64,000 bases of DNA from Amycolatopsis regifaucium. Lineage in GTDB: Bacteria > Actinomycetota > Actinomycetes > Mycobacteriales > Pseudonocardiaceae. Both the position numbers and the translations under genes were made by a program. The stretch spans positions 324,008 to 388,007 of the forward strand of contig NZ_LQCI01000051.1 of NCBI RefSeq assembly GCF_001613935.1, written 5' to 3'. Shown in pieces: positions 54,063 through 61,957 of this stretch. Every line of letters starts with the position of its first letter. Position 1 is the first letter of the stretch. The notes beneath the pieces are model-generated. The model worked only from the letters and a program-made list of their open reading frames with translations, did not search any database and had not been told where the DNA came from.

Positions 54063-54772
54063 TGCGGATCCTGGTCACCAACTGCAACACCACCGAGGCC
54101 ATGACGAAGGAGATCGAGGCCGGTGCTCGTGCCGCCGCGAGCCCAGGCACCGAGATCCTCGCCAGAACGCCGTTGTGGGGCCCGGAATCCGCGGAGGGCT
54201 GGCTGGACAGCTTCTTGAGCGCGGCGGCCGTCCTCGACCTCCTCAACGGCATGGACGAACCCTTCGACGCGCTCGTGATGGCCGGTTTCGGCGAGCACGG
54301 CCGGGAAGGGGCGAGGGAACTGCTCGACGTCCCGGTCGTCGACATCACCGAAGCCGCCGCGCATCTGGCCTGCCTGCTGGGAAGACGGTACGGCGTAGTG
54401 ACCACATTGGACCGGACGTGCGGCCTCATCGAAGACAGCCTGCACGCCTCGGGAGTCGCGCAGAACTGCGTCGGCGTCCTGGGCGCCGGACTCGGCGTGC
54501 TCGAACTGACCGACGAACGCCGGACGGAGTCGGCACTGCTGACCGCCGGGCGCCGGGCGCGCGACGCCGGCGCGGAAGTGCTCGTCCTCGGCTGCGCCGG
54601 GATGACAGGACTGGACCGGCGGATCTCCGCGATGCTGGACATCCCGGTGATCGACGGCGTCGCGGCCGCCGTCCGCCTCGCCGAATCCCTGGTGACGCTC
54701 GACCTCAAGACCAGCCGGGCCGGTTCCTACGCCCGCCCCTTGCCCAAAACCCGCCGCTGGCCGCGCATTTAG
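54062..54772 (+). CDS. Asp/Glu/hydantoin racemase superfamily protein
   Basis: This 236-residue protein belongs to the Asp/Glu/hydantoin racemase superfamily (MRILVTNCNTTEAMTKEIEA at the N terminus, VLGCAGMTGLDRRI carrying the second catalytic Cys). The first catalytic Cys, expected where related racemases read ACFxDPG, is replaced by AGFGEHGREGARELL, so a two-base racemase mechanism is doubtful. The protein may be a hydantoin racemase variant, decarboxylase or lyase (inference). The ATG overlaps the transporter stop (TGATG). Its TAG stop codon is embedded in a 19-bp hairpin. Confidence 0.78.
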   Translation: MRILVTNCNTTEAMTKEIEAGARAAASPGTEILARTPLWGPESAEGWLDSFLSAAAVLDLLNGMDEPFDALVMAGFGEHGREGARELLDVPVVDITEAAAHLACLLGRRYGVVTTLDRTCGLIEDSLHASGVAQNCVGVLGAGLGVLELTDERRTESALLTAGRRARDAGAEVLVLGCAGMTGLDRRISAMLDIPVIDGVAAAVRLAESLVTLDLKTSRAGSYARPLPKTRRWPRI

Positions 54773-54822
54773 TCCTCTGAATGCGGTCCTTGCGCGTGCG
54801 ACTACCGCATTCAGAGGACTAA
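54769..54822. terminator. 19-bp hairpin containing the racemase stop codon
   Basis: TTAGTCCTCTGAATGCGGT (54769-54787) is exactly complementary to 54804-54822 across a 16-nt loop. The TAG of the racemase-like gene is inside the left arm. It lies between convergent genes (racemase-like protein and MctB-like protein), so it could terminate both transcripts. A T-tract is absent. Confidence 0.7.
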
Positions 54823-54847
54823 CTGCATGGGGTTCGGTCGCCTGTGG

Positions 54848-55795
54848 CTAGTTGCCGGCGGCGGCGATGCCCGGAGCCGGGGCCTGGGCGTTACCGGCGA
54901 TGCCGTAGCGGCCGGCGCCGCCTTCGAGCTGCTCACGCAGTGCCATGATCGTGGTGACCCGGCCCGCCGCGGTCTCCGCGTTGTCCACAGTGGACAAGAT
55001 GGAGGTCGCCGAGGTGTCGGCGCGGACGACCCCGATCGCGCCGGTGCCATCGGCGGATCCGGCGTCACCCGCGAGGACCGTGCCCGCGCCGGAACGGTCG
55101 AGCTGCGCGGCGAAGCGCGCGACGGTCGAGGCACGGTCACCCGCGCCGTCACCGGTGTACTTGGAGCCGGTGAGCACGATCGCGAGCTGCGCGGGCTTCA
55201 CGTCCTGGCCCGCCTTGAGGAAACCGCCGTCGGTGAGCCCGCCGAGCGCGGCCGACAGTTCCACCGGCGTGGACTGCGGCTGCGCGTTGTCCTTGTTCAG
55301 CAACGCCACCGAACCGAGCAGCGCGCCGGCCAGGGTGCCCGGGTCGCCCGCGGTCGGGAACTGGACCCCGGCGGGCTGCAGGCGGGTCACGACGTCACGC
55401 AGCTGATCGGACCGCATCGGGTCGGAGAACGCCTCGGTCAGCTGGATCTCGCCGGTGACCGAGCCACCGGCCTGTCCGACGAGCTGCTTGAGCGCGTCGC
55501 GGTCCGCGGGCTTCGCGTCCTCGGTGGTCACCAGCACCACCGAACGCTTGTCCAATTGGCCGGCGACGACCTTGGGTCCCATCGCCCCGGCGAACGCGTC
55601 CGCGTCGCTGAGCCGGGCGTTGAGGGAATTGCGCTGCGCCTCCAGGTCCGCGACCTGGGAACCCAGGTCCTCCTTCTGCCCGGCGAGCCCGGACAGCAGT
55701 GAACCGTTCAGCGCCGTCGACCCGAGCACCACCCCGATGGCGAGCGCCAGGAAGCAGGCGGCGATGGAAATGATGTGGTACCGCAGAGAAATCAC
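54848..55795 (-). CDS. mctB: MctB-like copper transporter / outer-envelope protein (Rv1698 family)
   Basis: This 315-residue protein has one N-terminal membrane helix (IISIAACFLALAIGVVLGS), a coiled-coil-like segment (SQVADLEAQRNSLNARLSDAD) and a periplasmic domain, matching the mycobacterial MctB family implicated in copper resistance. The start GTG at 55795 overlaps the steA stop (GTGA). The steA-mctB pair is conserved in actinobacteria, and their products are thought to work together with septal cell-wall enzymes in some relatives. A copper role here rests only on homology. Confidence 0.85.
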   Translation of the reverse strand: MISLRYHIISIAACFLALAIGVVLGSTALNGSLLSGLAGQKEDLGSQVADLEAQRNSLNARLSDADAFAGAMGPKVVAGQLDKRSVVLVTTEDAKPADRDALKQLVGQAGGSVTGEIQLTEAFSDPMRSDQLRDVVTRLQPAGVQFPTAGDPGTLAGALLGSVALLNKDNAQPQSTPVELSAALGGLTDGGFLKAGQDVKPAQLAIVLTGSKYTGDGAGDRASTVARFAAQLDRSGAGTVLAGDAGSADGTGAIGVVRADTSATSILSTVDNAETAAGRVTTIMALREQLEGGAGRYGIAGNAQAPAPGIAAAGN

Positions 55796-56976
55796 GTGAA
55801 AAGTCCCTTGCCCCAGGCGATGAACGAGTTCCAGGTGTCGCGGATCCAGTCGAGGTAGACCGAACCCACGTCGGACACCAGCAGCGCGACCGCGACGGCC
55901 ACCAAGGCCGCCAGCACCAGCAGGACGACGGCGCCGATCGACACGCGGCTGCGGTGCAGGGTCGCGACCGCCTTGCCGTCGACCAGTTTCGTGCCGAGCT
56001 TCAACCGGGTGAGGAACGTCGACGGGTTCGACCCGGACCGGCCGTGGTCGAGGAATTCCCGCAGTGTCGCCTGGAAACCGACGGTGACCACCAGGCTCGC
56101 CTCGTGCGCGTCGGCCAGCAGCAGGGCCAGATCCTCGGCGTTGCCCGTGGCGGGGAAGGTGACCGCGCCGATCCCGAGGTCCTGGATGCGCTCGACACCC
56201 GGCGCGTGCCCGTCCGGCTGTGCCGGGACCACGACCTCGCCGCCGCTGCGCAGCGTTTCCGCGCCGATCCCGTGCGGGTCACCGACGATGACGTCCGGCA
56301 GATACCCCTGCGCCCGCAGGGTGTCGGCACCGGCGTCGACCCCGATCAGCACCGGGCGGTGCTCGGAAATGTACTTCTTCAGCTTCTTGAGGTCTTCGGC
56401 GTGCCCGTTGCCGCCCGCGACCACCAGGGCGTGCCGGTCCCGCAAGGGAACCCGGATCTCCGGCACCCCGACGCCGTCGAGAATGAGGCTGCGTTCCCGG
56501 CGGAGGAACTCGATCGTGTTCGCGGAGAACGCCTCCAGCTGGGTGGACATCCCGGCCTTGGCCTCGATCATCTGGTCCGCGACGCTTTCCCGCGTCTGCT
56601 GGATCCCTGACCCGATCTGCCGCTCGCCGACGTAGACGACGCCCTCGTGCAGGCGGAGTTTCGTGCCGTCCTTCACCTTGCGCAGCAGCTCGCCGCCGAC
56701 CGAGTCGACCAGCAGGATCCCCGCCTCGAGCAGGACCTCCGGTCCCAGGTTGGGGAACCGGCCGGAGATCGACGGCGAGGCGTTCACCACCGCCGCGACT
56801 TCGGCCTCCACCAAGGCGTCGGCCGTCGAACGGTCGAGATCGAGCTGGTCGAGGACGACGATGTCACCCGGGCTCAGCCGGCGGAGAAGCTCACGGGTAC
56901 GCCTGTCGACCCTCGCGACGCCGGTGATCCCGGGGAGGGTCTCTTGGTTACGCGTGAGCAAGCCGGTGAGCTTCAT
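55792..56976 (-). CDS. steA: SteA-like cytokinetic ring/cell-separation protein
   Basis: This 394-residue protein matches the SteA family. The N-terminal domain (GVARVDRRTRELLRRLSPGD, VAAVVNASPSISGRFPNLG) leads into a thiamine-pyrophosphokinase-like domain with HALVVAGGNGHAEDL, VLIGVDAGADTLRAQGYLPD and VIVGDPHGIGAETLRSG. A single C-terminal membrane helix follows (VSIGAVVLLVLAALVAVAVA). In corynebacteria SteA with SteB (the MctB relative) affects peptidoglycan hydrolysis at division. The ATG lies at 56976; overlap with mctB indicates co-synthesis. Confidence 0.88.
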   Translation of the reverse strand: MKLTGLLTRNQETLPGITGVARVDRRTRELLRRLSPGDIVVLDQLDLDRSTADALVEAEVAAVVNASPSISGRFPNLGPEVLLEAGILLVDSVGGELLRKVKDGTKLRLHEGVVYVGERQIGSGIQQTRESVADQMIEAKAGMSTQLEAFSANTIEFLRRERSLILDGVGVPEIRVPLRDRHALVVAGGNGHAEDLKKLKKYISEHRPVLIGVDAGADTLRAQGYLPDVIVGDPHGIGAETLRSGGEVVVPAQPDGHAPGVERIQDLGIGAVTFPATGNAEDLALLLADAHEASLVVTVGFQATLREFLDHGRSGSNPSTFLTRLKLGTKLVDGKAVATLHRSRVSIGAVVLLVLAALVAVAVALLVSDVGSVYLDWIRDTWNSFIAWGKGLFT

Positions 56977-57082
56977 GCGACCGATAGTGACAAATCGGTG
57001 CGGCCTTATGCGTCCGCCACGCCGAAGGGAACACGCCGATTAACCCACACCGGGTGGCGCCACTCCCCCGGCGTCTCGTCCG

Positions 57083-58888
57083 TTACTTCGCCTTCTTGCG
57101 CTTCCCGCCGCGGCGGGCTTTCGGCTTGTCCGGCGCGCTTTTGTCGGCCTCGGCGACGGCGAGCAATTCCTCGGCGTGCGCCCGGCCGGTCTCGGTGCTC
57201 TCCATTCCGGCGAGCATCCGCGCGAGTTCGACGACCCGCTCGGATTGTTCGAGTACACGCACGCCACTGCGGGTCACCCCGCCGCTGGTGCCCTTGTCCA
57301 CCACCAGATGCTGATCGGCGAACGCGGCCACCTGCGGCAGATGCGTGACCACCAGGACCTGGTGGCTGCGCGCCAGCCGCGCCAGCCGCCTGCCGATCTC
57401 GACCGCCGCACGGCCGCCGACCCCGGCGTCGACCTCGTCGAACACCAGGGTCTGCACGGTGTCCGCATGCGCGAGGACGACCTCGATCGCCAGCATCACG
57501 CGGGAAAGCTCACCGCCGGAAGCGGCCTTGTGCACCGGAAGCGGCGGTGCGCCGTTGTGCGCGCGCAGCAACAGTTCGACGTCGTCGACGCCGTCGGGGC
57601 CGGCGTGCACGAGCCTGCCTTCGACCTTCACCGCGTGCGGGTCGCTCTCGTCCACGGTGCGCCGCTCGACGGTGATCTCGATCTCGGCCTGGCCCATGGC
57701 CAGCCCGGACATCTCGGCGGTGATCGCCTCGGCCAGTTCGGCGGCGGCCTCGACCCGCGCCTCCGACAGCCTGAGGGCGTGTTCGGCCAGCGTGACGGCG
57801 AGTTCGTCGCGGCGCTTGGCCAGTTCGGCGAGCGCCTCCTCGGAAGTGTCCATCGTGGACATCCGGCGGCGGGCATCGTCGGCCCAGGCGAGCACACCGT
57901 CCACATCGGCGGCGTACTTGCGCGTGAGCCGCTTCAGGTCGGCCTGGCGCGCGAGCACCTTCTCCAGCAGCGCGGGGTCGGCGTCGAGCGTTTCGAGATA
58001 GCTCCCCAGCTCGGTGCCCACTTCGGACAGCAGCACCGAGGCCTCGTCGAGGCGGGGGCCCAGATCGCGGAGCACGGCGTCCTCGGAGCCAGTCAGCTGG
58101 CGGGTCGCCTCGCCGATCAGTCCCAGCGCGCCGGGCGCGTCCGGATCCCCGTCGGACGAACCGGCGACCGCGGCGTGCGCCGCACTGGCCGCGGCCCGCA
58201 GTTCGTCGACCGCGGCGAGCCGCTTGATCTGCTCGGTGAGTTCGGTGTCCTCGCCGGGTTCCGGCGCGACGGCGTCGATCTCGGCGAGACCGTGCCGCAG
58301 CAGGTCCGCCTGCTGGGCCATCTCACGGGACCGGGTGGACCGTTCGGTCAGTTCGGCGACGACGGCGAGCCACTCGTCCCGTACCGCTCGGTACTGCTCC
58401 AAGGGTTCGGTGACGGCTTCACCGGCGAACCGGTCGATGACGGCACGCTGCTCGGCGGGCCGCAGCAGCCGCAGCTGATCGTTCTGCCCGTGCACCGCGA
58501 TCAGCTGCTCGGACAGATCGGCCAGCACGCCGACCGGCACCGAACGGCCACCGAGGTGGGCACGGGAGCGGCCGTCGACCGAGACCGCGCGCAGCGCGAT
58601 GACGCTGCCGTCCTCGTCGACCTCCGCCCCGGCGTCGGTGACTATCCGGGTGGCGCCCTCGGCTCCGCCCAGTTCGAATCGGCCTTCCACGAAGGCCTTC
58701 AGCATTCCCGTTCGCACCTTGGACACTTCGGCTCGGCCGCCGGAGAGCAGGTGCAACCCGCTGACGACCATGGTCTTGCCCGCACCCGTCTCACCGGTGA
58801 CGACGGTGAAGCCCGCGTGCAGTTCCAGCAGGGCGTCCTCGATGACTCCGAGGCCCTGGATGCGCATCTCGGCCAGCACGACGCCCAC
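57083..58888 (-). CDS. recN: DNA repair protein RecN
   Basis: This 601-residue SMC-like ATPase acts in double-strand break repair. It has the N-terminal P-loop VVTGETGAGKTMVVSGL (around residue 30), central coiled coils from about 150 to 420, the ABC signature KAASGGELSRVMLAIEVVL and Walker B TLVFDEVDAGVGGRAA. A lysine-rich tail ends the protein (KPKARRGGKRKKAK). The order nadK-recN-steA is conserved. Its start at 58888 is followed upstream by one of the 47-nt palindromes in the gap to nadK. Confidence 0.96.
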   Translation of the reverse strand: MGVVLAEMRIQGLGVIEDALLELHAGFTVVTGETGAGKTMVVSGLHLLSGGRAEVSKVRTGMLKAFVEGRFELGGAEGATRIVTDAGAEVDEDGSVIALRAVSVDGRSRAHLGGRSVPVGVLADLSEQLIAVHGQNDQLRLLRPAEQRAVIDRFAGEAVTEPLEQYRAVRDEWLAVVAELTERSTRSREMAQQADLLRHGLAEIDAVAPEPGEDTELTEQIKRLAAVDELRAAASAAHAAVAGSSDGDPDAPGALGLIGEATRQLTGSEDAVLRDLGPRLDEASVLLSEVGTELGSYLETLDADPALLEKVLARQADLKRLTRKYAADVDGVLAWADDARRRMSTMDTSEEALAELAKRRDELAVTLAEHALRLSEARVEAAAELAEAITAEMSGLAMGQAEIEITVERRTVDESDPHAVKVEGRLVHAGPDGVDDVELLLRAHNGAPPLPVHKAASGGELSRVMLAIEVVLAHADTVQTLVFDEVDAGVGGRAAVEIGRRLARLARSHQVLVVTHLPQVAAFADQHLVVDKGTSGGVTRSGVRVLEQSERVVELARMLAGMESTETGRAHAEELLAVAEADKSAPDKPKARRGGKRKKAK

Positions 58889-58928
58889 CGTAGCGGCCTA
58901 CCCCGACCATTCCCGCACCCGGCACGAG

Positions 58929-58975
58929 ATGAACGGGACTTTCCTGGCGAATTTCGCGATGAAAGCCCCGTTCAT
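58929..58975. repeat. 47-nt palindromic element, copy 4 (17-13-17, imperfect)
   Basis: Arms ATGAACGGGACTTTCCT (58929-58945) and ATGAAAGCCCCGTTCAT (58959-58975) flank the core GGCGAATTTCGCG. Most positions pair, with a few mismatches, so it is a degenerate member. It lies between nadK (ends 58984, minus strand) and recN, the only tandem-gene location among the four copies. Confidence 0.75.
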
Positions 58976-58983
58976 GACATCCC

Positions 58984-59895
58984 TCAGCGCGCGTGCCGCT
59001 CCCGCCAGCCCTTGATCGGCAACGAGAACTTGTGCACCAGCCGGTCGGTGAAGGGGCCTTCCCACAACCGGATCAGCCGCACCGGCACCCGGCCGCAGGT
59101 GACCCGGACGGCCGAGCCGGCGGGAAGGTCGAAGGTCCGCGATCCGTCGCAGGTCAGGACGGCGGGCGAGCCGTCCGGATCGATGGCGACGGTGATCTCC
59201 GAGTCGCGGGAGACGACCAGCGGCCGGGAGAACATCGCGTGCGCGTTGCTCGGCACCACCAGCAGCGCCTGGACGTCCGGCCAGATGATCGGCCCGCCCG
59301 CGGAGAACGCGTACGCCGTCGAGCCGGTCGGAGTGGCGCACAGGACGCCGTCACAGCCGAAGGAAGACACGGGCCTGCCGTCGACCTCGATGAGAGCGTC
59401 CAGCACGCGCTCACGCGAGCTCTTCTCGACGCTGGCCTCGTTGAGCGCCCACGTGTGGACGGTCTCCTCGCCGTCGATGCTGACCGTGACGTCGACGGTC
59501 ATCCGCTCTTCGACCTGGTAATCGCCGTCGACAGCGCGCTGGACGGTGTCGGCCAGCTTGTCCGAATCGGCCTCCGCCAGGAATCCGACCCGCCCGAGGT
59601 TCACTCCGAGCACCGGGACACCGTTCGGCCTCGCCAGTTCCGCGGCCCGCAGCAACGTGCCGTCGCCGCCGAGCACGAACACCAGCTCGGTCCCGGCCGC
59701 TGGATCCTGCTCCGGCGCCATGACCGTGCAGGGCGCGCCGATCCCGCCGTCCGCTTCGAGCATCTCCCGGACGTCCTCGTCGAGGACCCGCAGCCGCACA
59801 CCGGCCTTGGCGAAACGGGCCGATACCTCGCGTGCCGCGTCCCGGGTCGCGTCCCGGTCCGGGTGCACGACGAGCAGCACCTCGCGATCGCTCAT
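58984..59895 (-). CDS. nadK: NAD kinase
   Basis: This 303-residue kinase phosphorylates NAD to NADP. Signatures are FVLGGDGTLLRAAELAR, the LGVNLGRVGFLAEAD segment, LNEASVEKSSRERVLDALI, CATPTGSTAYAFSAGG and the beta-rich DSEITVAIDPDGSP. The ATG at 59895 overlaps the tlyA stop (ATGA). The tlyA-nadK-recN order is strongly conserved in actinobacteria. Confidence 0.96.
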   Translation of the reverse strand: MSDREVLLVVHPDRDATRDAAREVSARFAKAGVRLRVLDEDVREMLEADGGIGAPCTVMAPEQDPAAGTELVFVLGGDGTLLRAAELARPNGVPVLGVNLGRVGFLAEADSDKLADTVQRAVDGDYQVEERMTVDVTVSIDGEETVHTWALNEASVEKSSRERVLDALIEVDGRPVSSFGCDGVLCATPTGSTAYAFSAGGPIIWPDVQALLVVPSNAHAMFSRPLVVSRDSEITVAIDPDGSPAVLTCDGSRTFDLPAGSAVRVTCGRVPVRLIRLWEGPFTDRLVHKFSLPIKGWRERHAR

Positions 59896-60707
59896 TGGGG
59901 TCCCTCCAGGACTGCGGTACGGACGAGCCGTTCGGCGTCGGTGCCGACGGTCTCCCCCGTCCCGCGGGTAAGCCAGACGAAGTATTCGACGTTCCCGGAC
60001 GGGCCGGGAAGCGGGCTCGCCACGACACCGCGCAGGCGCAGGTCCAGCTTCTCGGCCTCGGCGAGCACGCCCAGCACGGATTCGACTCGCAGTTCCGGGT
60101 CACGGACGACGCCGCCGCTGCCGAGCCGGTCCTTGCCGACTTCGAACTGCGGTTTCACCATCGGCACCAGATCGGCGCCGTCCCGCGCGCAGACGGCCAG
60201 CGCGGGCAGCACGAGTTTGAGCGAGATGAACGAGAGATCACCGACCACGAGGTCGACCTGCCCGCCGAGGTCTTCCGGGGTCAGGTTGCGGACGTTCGTC
60301 TTGTCGAGGACGACCACGCGGTCGTCGGTGCGCAGGCGCCAGTCCAGCAGGCCGCGGCCGACGTCGGCGGCGAGCACCGTGGCGGCGCCGTTGCGCAGCA
60401 GGACGTCGGTGAAGCCACCGGTCGAGGCGCCGGCGTCGAGGCAGCGCTTCCCGTCGACGGAAAGGCCGTGCGGGGTGAAGGCGGCGAGCGCGCCCAGCAG
60501 TTTGTGCGCGCCGCGCGAGGCCCAGCCGGGGTCGTCGCCGTCGCGCACCACGATCGGCGCGCCGGACTCGACCCCGGTCGCGGGTTTGGTGGCCACCATC
60601 CCGCGCACGCTGACCTTGCCCTCGGCGATCAGCGCGGACGCCTGCTCGCGGGAGCGGGCCAGACCCCGCCGGACGAGTTCCGCGTCCAGGCGGGCGCGTT
60701 TGGGCAC
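59892..60707 (-). CDS. tlyA: TlyA family rRNA 2'-O-methyltransferase
   Basis: This 271-residue enzyme has an N-terminal S4 domain (RARLDAELVRRGLARSREQASALI) and an FtsJ-like methyltransferase domain. The SAM-binding region is KRCLDAGASTGGFTDVLLRNG, followed by DLVVGDLSFISLKLVLPAL and MVKPQFEVGKDRLGSGGV. Mycobacterial TlyA methylates 16S and 23S rRNA and affects capreomycin sensitivity. The start is GTG at 60707, 4 nt after the small protein gene. Confidence 0.94.
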   Translation of the reverse strand: MPKRARLDAELVRRGLARSREQASALIAEGKVSVRGMVATKPATGVESGAPIVVRDGDDPGWASRGAHKLLGALAAFTPHGLSVDGKRCLDAGASTGGFTDVLLRNGAATVLAADVGRGLLDWRLRTDDRVVVLDKTNVRNLTPEDLGGQVDLVVGDLSFISLKLVLPALAVCARDGADLVPMVKPQFEVGKDRLGSGGVVRDPELRVESVLGVLAEAEKLDLRLRGVVASPLPGPSGNVEYFVWLTRGTGETVGTDAERLVRTAVLEGPQ

Positions 60708-60711
60708 GCGG

Positions 60712-60945
60712 TCAGACCTTGTCGATGGTGGACAGCGCCACCGTCAGCTCGGTGTGCACGGCTTCGAAGCGGTCGACGTGCTCCGAGAGCGGAAGCGAGG
60801 CGAGGTCGTCGAGGCCCGCCACGGCTTCGTCGACCCCGGCACGGGGATCCGTGTCCTGCTGCGCGAAGTGGTCGGTCGGGTCGCTCGGGACCGGCGGCGG
60901 TCCGGGCACCGGGGGGCGCGGAACGGGGTGGAAGTGGTCTTGCAC
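60712..60945 (-). CDS. Small conserved protein (Rv1693-like)
   Basis: This 77-residue acidic protein has a Pro-rich N terminus (PVPRPPVPGPPPVPSDP) and a helical C terminus (VDEAVAGLDDLASLPLSEHV, ELTVALSTIDKV). It lies between the HAD phosphatase gene and tlyA, where M. tuberculosis has the short hypothetical Rv1693, so I treat it as the positional counterpart. Its function is unknown. Confidence 0.75.
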   Translation of the reverse strand: MQDHFHPVPRPPVPGPPPVPSDPTDHFAQQDTDPRAGVDEAVAGLDDLASLPLSEHVDRFEAVHTELTVALSTIDKV

Positions 60946-60967
60946 CCCACCAAGTTAGCAGCGCTGG

Positions 60968-61957
60968 TCAGGCGAGGCGCAGCTCGCCGAGCGCGGCGCG
61001 GGCGGTGTCGCCGACGCCACGGACCTCGGTGATCCCCGTCTCCCAGGCCACCGCGCACAACGCGCGCAGCAGGTCCAAGGAGTCACCTTCACCCTCGGCT
61101 TCGAGCGCGTCACCCTGTGCGGTGACCCGCCAGCCGTCCTTCGGGCCGACCTCGAGCAGATCCGCGCGGGCGCCGAGGCCGGACAGATCCCACGCGAGGT
61201 ACCGCGGCCGTTCCTCGGACCTCGCCTTGATCAGGGCCGCCGCGTCGGCGACCCCGGTCAGCACGCAGAGCGCGTCGATCCCGGCCGCGACCGCGCCTTC
61301 GATGTCGGTGTCCAGCCGGTCACCGACGACGAGGGCCCGCTCCGCACCCGCGTCCCGCGCCGCCGTGGTGAACAGCAGCGGTGCGGGTTTGCCCGCCACG
61401 AGCGGTTCGGCCTCGGTGGCGGTCCGCAGGGCGGCCACCATCGACCCGTTGCCGGGCAGCAAACCGCGTTCGGTCGGCAGGGTCGCGTCGACGTTCGTCG
61501 CCACCCACAGCGCGCCCGCGCGGATGGCGAGACACGCCTCCGCGAGGGCGGCCCAGGTGTTTTCGGGGGAATGCCCCTGCACGACGGCGGCCACATCCGG
61601 CCCGGCTTCCCGGACCGTGCGCAGCCCCACCGACTCGATCTGGGCGGCGAGCGAGTCCGTACCCACGACGAGCACGACGGCGCTCTCGGGCAGCCGCTCA
61701 CCCAGCAGGGTGGCGGCGGCTTGGGAGCTCGTGTGGACCTCGTCGGGGGTGGCGGGCAGGCCGAGGGCCTCCAGGTGCGCGGAGACCTCCTCGGGTGCCT
61801 TGGAGGCGTTGTTCGTCACCCAGCGGACGGCCGTGCCGTCGTCCCGAAGCGCCCGGAGTGCTTCCGGGGCGCCCGGGACGACCGTGCTGCCGTGATAGAC
61901 CGTGCCGTCGAGGTCGAACAGGACCGCGTCGTACCCGGCCGACAGGGCGTCAGCCAT
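60968..61957 (-). CDS. HAD-superfamily phosphatase (glycerol-3-phosphate phosphatase type)
   Basis: This 329-residue HAD phosphatase of the NagD-like group shows motif I YDAVLFDLDGTVYHG (residues 9-23), motif II VTNNAS, the substrate cap SPENTWAALAEACLAIRAGA, and motifs III/IV in VAGKPAPLLFTTAA and RALVVGDRLDTDIEGAVAAG. The M. tuberculosis counterpart, Rv1692, dephosphorylates glycerol-3-phosphate in lipid turnover. The C-terminal 80 residues extend past the HAD fold. The ATG at 61957 overlaps the TPR gene by 8 nt. Confidence 0.88.
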   Translation of the reverse strand: MADALSAGYDAVLFDLDGTVYHGSTVVPGAPEALRALRDDGTAVRWVTNNASKAPEEVSAHLEALGLPATPDEVHTSSQAAATLLGERLPESAVVLVVGTDSLAAQIESVGLRTVREAGPDVAAVVQGHSPENTWAALAEACLAIRAGALWVATNVDATLPTERGLLPGNGSMVAALRTATEAEPLVAGKPAPLLFTTAARDAGAERALVVGDRLDTDIEGAVAAGIDALCVLTGVADAAALIKARSEERPRYLAWDLSGLGARADLLEVGPKDGWRVTAQGDALEAEGEGDSLDLLRALCAVAWETGITEVRGVGDTARAALGELRLA

